Part shown: piece after piece, positions 28,046 through 40,477 of the stretch
Numbering within the stretch: the first letter of the stretch is position 1
Layout of the letters: each line of letters opens with the position of its first letter
Assembly (NCBI RefSeq): GCF_003052585.1
Contig: NZ_QASN01000017.1
Coordinates: 186,001 to 250,000, forward strand
Length of the DNA stretch: 64,000 nt
DNA from: Pseudomonas mangrovi
Lineage (GTDB): Bacteria > Pseudomonadota > Gammaproteobacteria > Pseudomonadales > Pseudomonadaceae
Direction of reading: 5' to 3'
Position numbers and translations under genes: made by a program
Notes under the pieces: generated by a model
Told to the model about the DNA's origin: nothing
Database searches by the model: none
The model's input: only the letters and a program-made list of their open reading frames with translations

Positions 28046-31000
28046 CGGCCGCCCTCCGCGAACAGCTGATCAAGCGCATCGAGCAGGCTGTCCGCCGGTC
28101 GCTGGAAGTACACCCCGGCGCTCGGCATGCCGCGCAGGAACAGGTAGTAGGCGCCGCCCAGGGCACTGTCGACGAAGCCTGGCAGACGCAGACGCAGGAA
28201 GCGCCGCAGTGCCACCAGGTAGATCAGGTACTGCAGGTAGTAGTGCTCGCCGGCGATGGCCTGCTCTAGCCGCTCGCCACCGTAGTGGCTGGCGTCCGGT
28301 CCGAGCCAGTTGGACTTGTAGTCGAGGATGTACCAGCGTCCGGCATGCTCGAAGGTCAGGTCGATGAAGCCCTTCATGAAGCCCTTGAGGCTGTCGAACT
28401 CCAGTCGCTCGGCCGCGCTGCGCATCGTCGGCGGCAGGCAATGCGTCGGGTCGAGCAGCAGCGTGCGCAGCCGCTCCACGTCCAGTCCGGCGACCGGAAA
28501 GGTGAAGCCCAGTTCGGGCAGCCGCCGCCCGGGCGCAAGCGCGGCCAGGCTCAGGCCCTGGCCGTCGAGGTCGGCGTGGATGACCTGTTCGAGCTGGGCC
28601 AGGGCGGTCTCGGCCCAGGTCTCAGCATCGATGCCGTGGGCACTCAGCGCCGGCGCCACCAGCTCGGCCAGCGCGCCCTTGCCGCGCGCCCAGTCCTCGA
28701 GGATGGCGTGCAGGCAGGTGCCGGCGCGGGCGCCGCGCGGGAAGGCGAAGAAGCCGCTGCCGGGGTCGACGCTGGCCAGCGGCAACTGCTCGTCGCGATC
28801 GGGTGCCTCCTTGTGCATGCCGGCGGCCAGGCCGGAAAAGCTGCCCATGCGCCAGGCGCTGTTCAGCGCGCGCTCCAGGCTGCGCAACGGCGCCGGCATG
28901 GCGGCGCGCGACTCGCCGCTGGCGGCCGCCTCCTCGCCGGTCAGGGGCAGCAGGGCGATGCGCCCGGCGCTGGCGTTCACCAGTTGCTGCAGTTCCTGGC
29001 GCAGCCCGGCCGGTTCCAGGCCGGCCAGGTGGCTGGCCAGCTCGCCGAGCGCATCGCCGCCGGGCAGCTCACGACCGTGCAGCAGCCAGGCCAGGGCACT
29101 GCTGTGCAGGCCCTCGTCGGCCAGGCTGCCATCCTTCTTCGGCTTGCACAGGGCCACCGGTCCCCAGTGCAGCCAGAGCCCGGCACGCGCGCGGGTGAGG
29201 GCCACGTAGGTGAGCCGCAGCTTCTCGGCGAAGCTCTCGCGGCGGGCGGCCTCGACATGCTCGGCGAGCCGGTCGCCGCCGAGATCGAGCAGCGGCGTGC
29301 CGTCCTCGTCGTGGCAGGTCGCGCTGTCATCGTTGCGTCCCAGCAGGCGGCCGTCCCACAGGTAGGGGCAGAACACCAGCGGGTATTCCAGGCCCTTGGC
29401 GGTATGGATGGTGACGATCTGTACCCGTTCGGCATCGCTTTCCAGGCGCAGCAGCGCACCCTCGCCGTGGTTGTCGATGGCGCGCTGCGCCGCCAGCCAG
29501 GCGAGCAGCGCCTCCAGGCCCTGACGCTGCTGGCTTTCTTCCTGCAGCAGCTCGGCCAGGTGCAGCAGGTTGGTCAGGCGGCGTTCGCCGTCCTCCAGCG
29601 CCAGCAGGCGCTCGGCCACCTGCTGCTCGTCCAGCCAGGCGCGGAAGGCGCGCATGAAGCCCTGCTGTTGCCAGAGCTGGTGGTAGCGCTCAGCCGCCTC
29701 GCGCTCGGCATCCCAGGCCAGTGCATCGGTCTGGCAGCGCGCCAGGTCGGCGGCGCTGCGCCCAAGCAACCGGGTCATCAGCGCGTAGCGCAACACGCCT
29801 TCGCGGCCTGGTTCGGCGTAGGCCGCCAGCACCGCCTCCAGCTCGCCGGCCTCCTCGCTGTGCCAGACGCTTTCCTTGCCGCGGCGCACGCTGGGCACCC
29901 CGCGCGCACTCAGCTCGGCAGCCACCTCGGCGGCCTGGCGATGGCTGGCGACCAGCACCGCGATGTCGCCGCCACGCAGCGCGACACGGCCAGCCGGCTC
30001 GTCGAAGTAGGCCTCCCCACGGGCGCTGGCGGCGAGCAGCGCGGCGATACGCCGGGCGCTGTCGGTGGCGGCCAGGGCACCCGCCTCGCCCTTGCCGAGC
30101 GCCTCGTCGTCCAGCCACACCAGCGCCAGCGGCGCGACCTCACCGGGCAACACCAGCGGCGCCCGCTGACGCTGGCTGGGCAGCACCGGCGGATAGTCCA
30201 GCCCCGGCTCGGCGAAGGGTCGCGGGCGGTCGAACAGTTGGTTGAGCGCGGCGATCAGCGCGTCGGTGGAGCGGTGGTTGGTGTCCAGGCTGTACTGCCG
30301 CGCGCTGTCGTCGCGGGCGCGCAGGTAGGTCGCCAGGTCGGCGCCGCGGAAGGCGTAGATGGCCTGCTTGGGGTCGCCGACGAAGCACAGGTCGGCGCCG
30401 GCCACGTCGGCCGGATAGATGCGCCGGAAGATGTCGTACTGGATCGGGTCGGTGTCCTGGAACTCGTCGATCAGCGCCACTGGGTATTGCGCACGCAGGG
30501 TCGCCGCCAGGCTGTCGCCGCCTTCGCCGTAGAGCCCCTCGCGCAAGCGGTTGAGCAGATCGTCGAAGGCCAGCAGACGCTGCGCCGCCTTGCGCTGCGG
30601 CAACTGGCGGTTGAGCTGGGCGATCAGCTCGACCTGCAGGTCGATCAGCCTGCGCTCGGCCTGCGGGCGCGCCGTTGCCAGCGCCTCGCAGAGCGCCTGC
30701 AGGGCATCGCCGAGCGGACTGGGCGGCGCCTGGCGATCCTTCTTGCAGGCTTTCGCCAGGCCCTCGCGTGACAGCCGGGTCAGCGCATCGCCGCCGGCGA
30801 AGAGCGCCGCCGGATCGCTGAAGTAGGCATCCAGGCTGGCCTGCCAGGCCGCCAGCTTGGTCGCATCGAACATGTTGCTCTTGAACCCGTCGCACTTGCG
30901 CAGCTGCGCCAGCCAGTCCTCGGCGCGGCTGTGCCAGAGCGCCTGCGCGTGGTTCCAGGCGTGCCGCAGCGGAGCCAGTTCGACCCCCGCCCCTGGCGTA

Positions 31001-31596
31001 GGCTCGATGCGCAGGTAGGGTTTGCCGAGGTGGCCGCGCAGCCGCTGGCGCAGGCTCTGCGGGGTGATCTTGTGCTGCACCAGGAAGGCCGCCCAGTCCG
31101 CATCGGCGTCGGCCAGGTGCTGGCGCCAGAGGTCGGCGAGCAGTGCGTCGAGCAGCTCGCGGTCGTCCTGGGTCAGCTCGGCATCGAAATCGCCGCCGGC
31201 CTCGAAGGCGGCATCCTGCAGGGCGCGCTGGCAGAAGCCGTGGATGGTGAAGATCGCCGCCTCGTCGAAGCCATGCACCGCCAGCAGCAGCCGGCGGCGA
31301 TGCTCGGCCTGCGGATAGCGCGTCTGCAGTGCGTTGAGCAGCGCGTCCTCACCCGGCCCGTGCTCGTAGACCGCGAGCAGCTGGGCCAGGCGCGCGCGGA
31401 TGCGCTCGCGCAGCTCGGCGGTGGCGGCGGTGGTGTAGGTGACCACCAGAATCTGGCCCACCGACAGGCCGCGCTCGAGCAGCAGACGGGCGTAGAGCGC
31501 GGTCAGCGTCCAGGTCTTGCCGGTGCCGGCGCTGGCCTCGATCAGCGTGCGCCCGGCGAAGGGATCGTTGAGCAGATCCAGCGGTGCCTGGCTCAT
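28042..31596 (-). CDS. recB: Exodeoxyribonuclease V beta subunit (3'-5' helicase/nuclease)
   Basis: An 1184-residue UvrD-like helicase fused to a nuclease. Walker A is at residues 21-28 (ASAGTGKT), and helicase motifs include LIDEFQDTDPIQYDIFRRIY and VQIVTIHTAKGLEYPLVF. The C-terminal RecB nuclease core is visible as GFMKGFIDLTF...WYILDYKSNWLG, with the catalytic Asp and Lys present. The ATG overlaps the recC stop (ATGA). It processes double-strand ends for RecA loading. No ptrA gene interrupts recC and recB as in E. coli. Confidence 0.97.
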   Translation of the reverse strand: MSQAPLDLLNDPFAGRTLIEASAGTGKTWTLTALYARLLLERGLSVGQILVVTYTTAATAELRERIRARLAQLLAVYEHGPGEDALLNALQTRYPQAEHRRRLLLAVHGFDEAAIFTIHGFCQRALQDAAFEAGGDFDAELTQDDRELLDALLADLWRQHLADADADWAAFLVQHKITPQSLRQRLRGHLGKPYLRIEPTPGAGVELAPLRHAWNHAQALWHSRAEDWLAQLRKCDGFKSNMFDATKLAAWQASLDAYFSDPAALFAGGDALTRLSREGLAKACKKDRQAPPSPLGDALQALCEALATARPQAERRLIDLQVELIAQLNRQLPQRKAAQRLLAFDDLLNRLREGLYGEGGDSLAATLRAQYPVALIDEFQDTDPIQYDIFRRIYPADVAGADLCFVGDPKQAIYAFRGADLATYLRARDDSARQYSLDTNHRSTDALIAALNQLFDRPRPFAEPGLDYPPVLPSQRQRAPLVLPGEVAPLALVWLDDEALGKGEAGALAATDSARRIAALLAASARGEAYFDEPAGRVALRGGDIAVLVASHRQAAEVAAELSARGVPSVRRGKESVWHSEEAGELEAVLAAYAEPGREGVLRYALMTRLLGRSAADLARCQTDALAWDAEREAAERYHQLWQQQGFMRAFRAWLDEQQVAERLLALEDGERRLTNLLHLAELLQEESQQRQGLEALLAWLAAQRAIDNHGEGALLRLESDAERVQIVTIHTAKGLEYPLVFCPYLWDGRLLGRNDDSATCHDEDGTPLLDLGGDRLAEHVEAARRESFAEKLRLTYVALTRARAGLWLHWGPVALCKPKKDGSLADEGLHSSALAWLLHGRELPGGDALGELASHLAGLEPAGLRQELQQLVNASAGRIALLPLTGEEAAASGESRAAMPAPLRSLERALNSAWRMGSFSGLAAGMHKEAPDRDEQLPLASVDPGSGFFAFPRGARAGTCLHAILEDWARGKGALAELVAPALSAHGIDAETWAETALAQLEQVIHADLDGQGLSLAALAPGRRLPELGFTFPVAGLDVERLRTLLLDPTHCLPPTMRSAAERLEFDSLKGFMKGFIDLTFEHAGRWYILDYKSNWLGPDASHYGGERLEQAIAGEHYYLQYLIYLVALRRFLRLRLPGFVDSALGGAYYLFLRGMPSAGVYFQRPADSLLDALDQLFAEGGR

Positions 31597-34500
31597 GCGT
31601 CGTCCTCCGCGTCACCCTGCAGGGCATCCAGCGCCGGGCCATAGAGCGCCTCGGCCAGCTGCTCGAAGCGCTCGCCCAGCGGATCGACGCCGCGGAAGGC
31701 CAGGGCGTTCCACGGATCGAGTGCCTCCGCGGCGAGGTAGTCGTTGCCCAGCCAGTGGGTTCGCGCCTCGCTGCGCGCCGCGTCGAGCGGCTCCTTGCGC
31801 CCGGGGTGACGTGATTTGTAGGCAAACCCGTGACTGGCGCGGGCGAACAGCGGCAGCGGCGCCAGCAGCGCCTCGCGGTAGGCCGCAAGCCAGGGCGCCA
31901 GGAGCGCCTGCGGATCGGCCAGCGGGCCCAGACGCCACTCGCTGCGCGGCGACAGCAGCCGGCTGTCGCGGGCAATGCCGTCGCCCGCGGCGATGTTCAG
32001 TAACAGATGACGCAACCAGAAACCGGCCAGCTCCCAGGGGCCCAGATCACGCAGGCGGTAGCCGAACAGGCCGGCCTCGGTGACGCCATCGAGCCAGCCA
32101 TGCAGGTGCACGCCGGCCAGTTGTACATCCACCAGCAGCGGCTGCGGCGCCTGCTGCGGGCGCTCGGCGAACAGCCGCGGGGCGAAGGCGCGGATCGGTC
32201 CGCGCAGGCTGCCCCAGTAGGCCTGGCCCAGCTCTCCGACCGGCAGCAGCGCGGCGGATGCCGCCACCCGGCGTTCCTCGGCCTCGCTCCAGCCGCGCTC
32301 CACCGCCTGCAGGGCCAGCTGGCGCAGGCGCTGTTGCACCTCGCGCTCCAGGGCGAAGGGTTCGTCGCCCGCCAGGCTCTGCTCGCTGGCCGGCAGGCGC
32401 AGGCCCAGGCGCTGCTCCAGGAGGAACCGCGCCGGATGGCGGAAGCATTGCAGCAGGCGGTTCGGCTCGATCTGCAGCCAGTCGTCCGCGAGCGCTTCCA
32501 GCGCATCGGCGAAGGGCGCCGGCGGCGCCAGCGGCGGCCGCGCGAGGGTCTGCGCGGCGCGCTGCCACCCGGCCGCGAAGCCGCCGCCCAGCGCCGGATC
32601 GAAGTTGCCCGGGGCGAAGGGCTGTAGCGGATGCAGGAAGGTCCGTGCGCGACTCGCCAGCCCCTGTGGATTGTCCGCGGCAGGCTCGGCCTCTGCGCAC
32701 AGGTCGATGCAGTCGAGGATCTCACTGACCAGCACCGAGGGCGGCAGCGCCGCGTTGTCACGCGGGTCTCGGCCGACATGACTGAGGTAGAGGCCATCGC
32801 GCGCGCTCTGCAGGATTTCCAGCAGCAGGTAGCGGTCATCCAGGCGTCGCGCGCGGTCGCCCCGTCGTGGATGGCGGGCGATCAGGTCGAAGCCGGCGGC
32901 CGGGGTACGTCGCGGCAGCGCGCCGTCGTCCAGGCCGAGCAGGCAGACCCAGCGAAACGGCAGGCTGCGCATCGGCACCATGGTGCAGAAGGTCACCGCG
33001 CCGGTGAGGAAGCCGGAGGCGCCGCTGCCCTGCTCCAGTGCGGCGACCAGTTGCTGGCGCACCAGCTGCATCGGCAACGGCCGGCGGATGTCCGCCGCCT
33101 CGGCCTGCTCGCGCAGGGCGGCGCAGGCGCGCGACAGCAGCAACAGGGTCTCGCCGGCCTCGGCCTCGTCGAACAGCTCGTCGATCAGCCGCTGCAGACA
33201 GTCGGCCCAGTCCGCCAGCGGGCGCGGCCGGTCCAGCTCATCAGCCCAGCGGCCGAGCGCGGCGACGAACCCGGCCAGGCGCCCTAGCAGCTGGGCGCGG
33301 GCACCCTCCAGCGCATCCAGCGGCCAGCAGTCACCGAGCAGCGGCGGCGCGTCGCCCGCCAGCTGCTGCGGGGCGGCAAAGCCGAGCAGCAGCCGGTCGA
33401 GACCCTGGCGCCAGCTGAAGGCGGCTTCCGGCGGCAAACCCAGGCGCGCTCGATGGTTGTCATCACGGCCCCAGCGCACCCCGGCACTGCGCAACCAGTC
33501 GCGCAGCAGCGGCAGGTCTTCCTGCTCGATGCCGGCGCGCCGGGCCAGCGCCGGCCGCTCCAGCAGGCCGAGCAGTTCCTCGGCGGCAAAGCGGCTTTCC
33601 GGCAGCGCCAGCAGCTCGAGGAACGCCTCGATCAGCGGCAGCTCGGTGCGCAGGCTGCGGTCCGCCAGGCTGTAGGGGATGCGCGTCGCCCGCGTGGCGC
33701 CGCCGCGCCCGCCGAAAACCGCCTCGATGAAGGGTGCGTAACGCTCGATGTCGGGGGTCAGCACCACCACCTGATCCGGCGTCAGGCTCGGGTCGGCGGC
33801 AAAGCGCGCCAGTAGCTGGTCGTGTAGCACCTCGACCTCGCGCAGCGGCGAGTGGCAGACGTGCAGCTCCAGCGAGCGATCGTCCACGCGCAACCGCAGG
33901 CGCTCCTCGGCACTGCGACTGCGCAGCCGCAGGATGTCGTTCTGCATGGCGTGCAGCAGGCTGTCGTCATGCAGGTCGGCATCCGCGGCGTAAACCCCGA
34001 TTTCCTGCGCGCCCTCCTCGCTGGCCAGGGCGAACAGGCTGTCGAAGAAGTCGCGGCCCTGCTTGCCGAGGCTGGCCAGCAGCGGATGGCCGACGTCCAG
34101 GTACCAGTCGTCCGGCATCACGCGGCTGTCGCGCGCCAGCTCGCGCAGGTCGCGAATCTCGCCCCAGGCTTCGCGGCAGGGATTGAGTGCGAACAGCACC
34201 ACCTCGCAGTGCCGCGCCAGCGCCTGCAGCACGCGCAGATGATGCGGCGGCAGGCTGCTGATGCCGAACACCACCAGGCGCTCCGGCAGCCCGGCGGGCG
34301 CGGCGCCGCTCTGCAGCCGTGCCAGCAGATCGCCGAACAGCCGCGCGCGGTGTGGGTGGCCGTCGACGGTGAGCATCTGCCAGAGCAGCGCCTGCCAGGC
34401 TTCGTCCGGCCCCAGATCGAGCAGCTGACCGCGCTCCCAGGCCTCCAGCCAGTCGTCGCGAAACAGCAGGTACTGGTCGAAGACGTCGGCGATGCGTCCG

Positions 34501-34877
34501 GCCAGCGACAGCCGCCGACGTTCGTCACTGCCCTCCAGGTAATGCGCCAGGCGCGGCGCGCGGGCCAGGTTGTCGGGCTCGCAGAGCCAGTCATACAGGC
34601 GCCAGGCGAGGGTCTGCGGCTTGAACGCGCTCTGCTCCGGCAGCTCGCCAAGCACCTGCCGCGTCAGTTGCCAGATGAAGCTGGCCGGCAGCTGCACGTC
34701 GAGCTGCATGACGATGCCCTGGCGCCGCGCCAGCTCCAGGGTCAACCAGCGGCCCATGCCCTGGCTGGGCACCACCACCTGCACCGGCGCCAGCGGGTCG
34801 CCCTGCGGCTGCGCGAGCAGCTGCGCGGCGAGTTCGCCGAGGCTTTCCAGATCGTTGGCGTGATAGAGGCTGAGCAT
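31593..34877 (-). CDS. recC: Exodeoxyribonuclease V gamma subunit (Chi recognition)
   Basis: A 1094-residue subunit with an inactivated helicase fold that recognises Chi and splits the DNA strands. Typical segments are the N-terminal LYHANDLESLGELAAQLL and VVVPSQGMGRWLTLELARRQGI, and the internal KVTFCTMVPMRSLPF-type region (here VTFCTMVPMRSLPFRWVCLLGLDDGALPR). The start at 34877 (MLSLYHAND) matches RecC proteins; the long in-frame extension upstream does not. It is the first gene of recCBD and is divergent from the PilT/PilU-like ATPase gene. Confidence 0.97.
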   Translation of the reverse strand: MLSLYHANDLESLGELAAQLLAQPQGDPLAPVQVVVPSQGMGRWLTLELARRQGIVMQLDVQLPASFIWQLTRQVLGELPEQSAFKPQTLAWRLYDWLCEPDNLARAPRLAHYLEGSDERRRLSLAGRIADVFDQYLLFRDDWLEAWERGQLLDLGPDEAWQALLWQMLTVDGHPHRARLFGDLLARLQSGAAPAGLPERLVVFGISSLPPHHLRVLQALARHCEVVLFALNPCREAWGEIRDLRELARDSRVMPDDWYLDVGHPLLASLGKQGRDFFDSLFALASEEGAQEIGVYAADADLHDDSLLHAMQNDILRLRSRSAEERLRLRVDDRSLELHVCHSPLREVEVLHDQLLARFAADPSLTPDQVVVLTPDIERYAPFIEAVFGGRGGATRATRIPYSLADRSLRTELPLIEAFLELLALPESRFAAEELLGLLERPALARRAGIEQEDLPLLRDWLRSAGVRWGRDDNHRARLGLPPEAAFSWRQGLDRLLLGFAAPQQLAGDAPPLLGDCWPLDALEGARAQLLGRLAGFVAALGRWADELDRPRPLADWADCLQRLIDELFDEAEAGETLLLLSRACAALREQAEAADIRRPLPMQLVRQQLVAALEQGSGASGFLTGAVTFCTMVPMRSLPFRWVCLLGLDDGALPRRTPAAGFDLIARHPRRGDRARRLDDRYLLLEILQSARDGLYLSHVGRDPRDNAALPPSVLVSEILDCIDLCAEAEPAADNPQGLASRARTFLHPLQPFAPGNFDPALGGGFAAGWQRAAQTLARPPLAPPAPFADALEALADDWLQIEPNRLLQCFRHPARFLLEQRLGLRLPASEQSLAGDEPFALEREVQQRLRQLALQAVERGWSEAEERRVAASAALLPVGELGQAYWGSLRGPIRAFAPRLFAERPQQAPQPLLVDVQLAGVHLHGWLDGVTEAGLFGYRLRDLGPWELAGFWLRHLLLNIAAGDGIARDSRLLSPRSEWRLGPLADPQALLAPWLAAYREALLAPLPLFARASHGFAYKSRHPGRKEPLDAARSEARTHWLGNDYLAAEALDPWNALAFRGVDPLGERFEQLAEALYGPALDALQGDAEDDA

Positions 34878-35071
34878 GCGCAGGCTTCGCGTGGTACAGA
34901 ACCGGCATTGTGCCCAAGCTTGGCGCGCTGCGGGTCGTGGACGGCAGAGAATTTTGCGGTGATGCTTACGCCCCTGTCCGCTCTGCCGTCCGTCGTCGGG
35001 CATGGCGCCAGGCCCCGGTCCGCTGCAGGACCGGCGCGCGACCCGATCGTTTCTACCAGGAGTCCAGTTCC

Positions 35072-36205
35072 ATGTCCGAAGAGTCCACCCCCGCCTCCCC
35101 CGATCTGCGCGACCTGCTGAGCATGCTCGCCGAGAAGGGCGGCTCGGACATGTTCCTCACCGTCGGCGCGGTACCGCACATCAAGCTGGAGGGCCTGACC
35201 CAGCCGCTCCCGGCGCCCAAGCTGATGCCGGGGGCGGTCAAGCTGCTGGTCTACCCGATGATGAGCGAGGAGCAGATCCAGCAGTTCGAGCGCGAGCTGG
35301 AGCTGGATTTCGCCGTCGGCCTGGAGGGCGTCGGGCGTTTTCGCCTGAATGTCTACCTGCAGCGCGGCGAGGTGACCCTGGTCGCCCGCCACGTGCGCAG
35401 CACGGTGCCGACCCTGGCCGAGCTGGGCCTGCCCAAGGCACTGGAAAAGCTCTCCCTGCGCGACCGCGGGCTGATCCTGGTGGTCGGCGCGGCGGGCTCG
35501 GGCAAGTCGAGCACCATGGCGGCGATGATCGACCACCGCAACAGCAGCATCAGCGGCCATATCGTCTGCATCGAAGACCCGATCGAGTTCATCCACAAGC
35601 ACAAGCGCTCGCTGGTCGACCAGCGCGAGGTCGGCCTGGATACCCACAGCTTCGAGGCCGCGCTGCGCAACGTGCTGCGCGAGGCGCCGGACGTGATCAT
35701 GCTCGGCGAGGTGCGCGACAAGAACGGCATGGAACACGCGATGCACTACTCCGAAACCGGCCACCTGTGCATCGCCACCCTGCACGCCACCAGCAGCGTG
35801 CAGGCGATCGAGCGGATCGTGCACTTCTTCCCGGAGAACGCGCGCAAGCAGGTGCTCAATGACCTGTCACTGAACCTGGTGGCGATCGTTGCCCAGCGCC
35901 TGGTACCGGGCAAGAGCCAGCGCCGCGTGCTGGCCGCCGAACTGATGCTCGGCACGCCGCACCTGCGCGACCTGATCAAACGCGACGAACTGCACGAGAT
36001 CAAGGAATCCATGGGGCGCGCCATCGAACAGGGCGTACAGACCTTCGACGAACACCTCTACCAGCACTTCGTCGCCGGCCGCATCACCCAGGAACAGGCG
36101 CTCAAGTTCGCCGACTCGCGCACCGACCTGAGCCTGAAGATCCGCCTGGAGCACAGCTTCGACGAGGACGACAGCACGTCCAAGTCCGGCGACGGGTTTT
36201 TCTGA
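35072..36205 (+). CDS. PilT/PilU-family retraction ATPase
   Basis: A 377-residue hexameric secretion-type ATPase. Walker A is GAAGSGKS at 139-146, the Asp box lies in CIEDPIEFIHKHKRSLVDQREVGLDT, Walker B in DVIMLGEVRD, and the His box in GHLCIATLHA. The first glycine-motif residues (GAAGSGKS) and the C-terminal region, with LKFADSRTDLSLKIRLEHS, are closer to PilU than PilT. It is not next to pilT or other pil genes here, so it is probably an extra paralogue. The start at 35072 follows AGGAGT. Whether it powers pilus retraction or another machine is unknown. Confidence 0.88.
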   Translation: MSEESTPASPDLRDLLSMLAEKGGSDMFLTVGAVPHIKLEGLTQPLPAPKLMPGAVKLLVYPMMSEEQIQQFERELELDFAVGLEGVGRFRLNVYLQRGEVTLVARHVRSTVPTLAELGLPKALEKLSLRDRGLILVVGAAGSGKSSTMAAMIDHRNSSISGHIVCIEDPIEFIHKHKRSLVDQREVGLDTHSFEAALRNVLREAPDVIMLGEVRDKNGMEHAMHYSETGHLCIATLHATSSVQAIERIVHFFPENARKQVLNDLSLNLVAIVAQRLVPGKSQRRVLAAELMLGTPHLRDLIKRDELHEIKESMGRAIEQGVQTFDEHLYQHFVAGRITQEQALKFADSRTDLSLKIRLEHSFDEDDSTSKSGDGFF

Positions 36206-36249
36206 GGTTTTTGCAGCGCCCTGTATGACTCCATGCAGGCTCCCTGCAC

Positions 36250-36315
36250 GCCTTGCCATCCCTCATCCGCCGCTGCGCGGCACCTTCTCCCGGAGGGAGA
36301 AGGACCGCTGTGGGG
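36250..36315. repeat. Dispersed copy of the two-hairpin repeat
   Basis: Almost identical over about 60 bp, in the same orientation, to the copy at 15720-15780. It starts CCATCCCTCATCC, then CTTCTCCCGGAGGGAGAAGGAC and a CTGTGGGGCGA tail. The first hairpin arm carries compensating changes (CCGCCGCTGCGCGG against CCGGCGCTGCGCGC). It fills the gap between convergent genes. Confidence 0.8.
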
Positions 36316-36343
36316 CGACAGCGCGGCGTGGGGTTCGCGCCTG

Positions 36344-38905
<2,562 letters not shown>

Positions 38906-39010
38906 GGAGTGCACCTGAAAACGGAGCGAAAAGGCGAGGCGGGAATCCGGCTCCCGCGCGGCCGGCTAGCTTGCGCGCGCCTGGCCGGGCTTCTCAAGGA
39001 TAGGTGCTGC

Positions 39011-39043
39011 GACACCTTGGCGCGTCCTGCGCGGCAAGGTGTC
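39011..39043 (-). other. Stable hairpin between TAXI and permease genes
   Basis: GACACCTTG/CAAGGTGTC forms a 9-bp stem with a further CGCG/CGCG pairing inside its 15-nt loop. It lies in the 306-bp gap 38906-39211, which holds no gene. No U-tract follows on the transcribed strand. A processing or 3'-stabilising hairpin that raises binding-protein RNA over permease RNA is likely (inference). Confidence 0.6.
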
Positions 39044-39211
39044 CCGGAGGGAACCGGTTGCTGCGCGATCCGCGGTTACCATCCTGCTACAGCACACCCT
39101 TGCGAAAAACGCCGACGGGAAACGCCCGGCGGCCACGCAGCCTGAGCTGCGCGACCGTTCCGGGCGTACTTCGGTGTCTTGGACCGGGCCGTCACGACAA
39201 CGGCCACCGGG

Positions 39212-40177
39212 TCACAACCAGCCGCGTTCCTTGTAGTAGCGCTCGGCGCCTTCGTGCAGCGGCGCGCTGAGACCTACCTTGATCATGTCCTCGGCTTTCA
39301 GGTCCTTGAATGCCGGGTGCAGACGCTGGAAGCGCTCAAGGTTCTCGAATACCGACTTGACCAGCTGGTAGACCACTTCAGGATCGGTCTTGGCGCTGGT
39401 GGAGAGGACCGCCTTGCCGCCGATGGACGGGGTCACCTGGTCGTTGCCCTTGTACAGGCCAGCGGGAATCTCGGCCTTGGTGTAGTAGCTCTTCTCCGCC
39501 AGCAGCTTGTCGATCTCGGCGCCCTCGATCGGCACCAGCACGGCGTCGACGGTGGTGGTTGCTTCCTGGATCGCGCCGTTGGGATGGCCGACGAAGTAAG
39601 TCATCGCATCGATGTTGTTGTCGCCCAGGGCACTGGCCTGCTCGGCCGGCTTGAGTTCGGCGGCGAGGCGGAAGGCCGACTTGTCCCAGCCCTTGACCTG
39701 CATGATCTCGTCGAGGGTGTCGCGCTGGCCGGAGCCGGGGTTGCCGATGTTCACCCGCTTGCCCTTGAGATCGTCCAGGCTCTTAATGTTGGCGTCACGC
39801 CGCGCCAGGACGGTGAAGACTTCGCTCTGCAGCGAGAACACCGCACGGATGTCTTCCATCGCGCCGGCGCTCTTGAACGGCTCCAGGCCTTTCATCGCCT
39901 TGTACTGGTGATCGGACTGCATGATGCCGAAGTTGAACTCGCCGCTGCGGATGCCGTTGACGTTGGCCACGCCGCCGCCGCTGGCCGGCGCATTGCACTT
40001 CATGTTCTCCGCGTTGCGATTGACGAAGCGACAGATCGACTGTCCGGCGACGTAATAAACGCCCGTCTGGCCGCCGGTTCCGATGGTGACGAAACGCTCT
40101 GCAGCCTGAGCCGAGGTACCCGCGCCTGTGGCCAGAAATGCGGCCGACAGCGCCCATGCCAGGGATTTGCCTCTCAT
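39212..40177 (-). CDS. TAXI-family TRAP transporter solute-binding protein
   Basis: A 321-residue periplasmic binding protein with a signal peptide (MRGKSLAWALSAAFLATGAGTSAQA). Family signatures are FVTIGTGGQTGVYYVAGQSIC at the mature N-terminus, SGGGVANVNGIRSGEFNFGIMQSD, and the KSLDDLKGKRVNIGNPGSGQRDT segment. TAXI proteins deliver substrate to fused TRAP permeases such as the one downstream. The start at 40177 is preceded by GGAG. Its leader holds an A-rich CA-like motif directly 5' of that ribosome site. Confidence 0.93.
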   Translation of the reverse strand: MRGKSLAWALSAAFLATGAGTSAQAAERFVTIGTGGQTGVYYVAGQSICRFVNRNAENMKCNAPASGGGVANVNGIRSGEFNFGIMQSDHQYKAMKGLEPFKSAGAMEDIRAVFSLQSEVFTVLARRDANIKSLDDLKGKRVNIGNPGSGQRDTLDEIMQVKGWDKSAFRLAAELKPAEQASALGDNNIDAMTYFVGHPNGAIQEATTTVDAVLVPIEGAEIDKLLAEKSYYTKAEIPAGLYKGNDQVTPSIGGKAVLSTSAKTDPEVVYQLVKSVFENLERFQRLHPAFKDLKAEDMIKVGLSAPLHEGAERYYKERGWL

Positions 40178-40190
40178 GGGGGTGTTCTCC

Positions 40191-40198
40191 TTGTTTTT
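40191..40198 (-). promoter_or_regulatory. CA-like motif in the TAXI leader
   Basis: The leader reads AAAAAACAAGGAGAACA toward the ATG, so AAAAACAA (fits AANAANAA, weaker than AAYAAYAA) abuts the GGAG ribosome site. Position suits Hfq-Crc repression of a transporter. The rest of the 300-bp gap 40178-40477, shared with the divergent GGDEF-EAL gene, shows nothing I can name. Confidence 0.4.
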
Positions 40199-40477
40199 TC
40201 CGCTGGGAAGGGGTCCGCCTGGTGGGCGGAGGAAAGGGAAGTCTAAACGCTCACGGACAATCTGCCCGCACCTTCGACCTTGGTCGATGAACAGCCGTTC
40301 CGCTGAAAGGCGCGACAGTCGCCCACGCCTGGCCCTGCATGCGCATTTCTGCGCTCGCCACCCGACCCAGATCAACGTCAGCGCGGTGCGCCGATGGCAT
40401 CTTGCAGATACCTGCACGACAAGCTCGGCGAGGCCGCTGCGCGCTGGCTTCGCTAACGATCCGATCCATCAGCCAAC

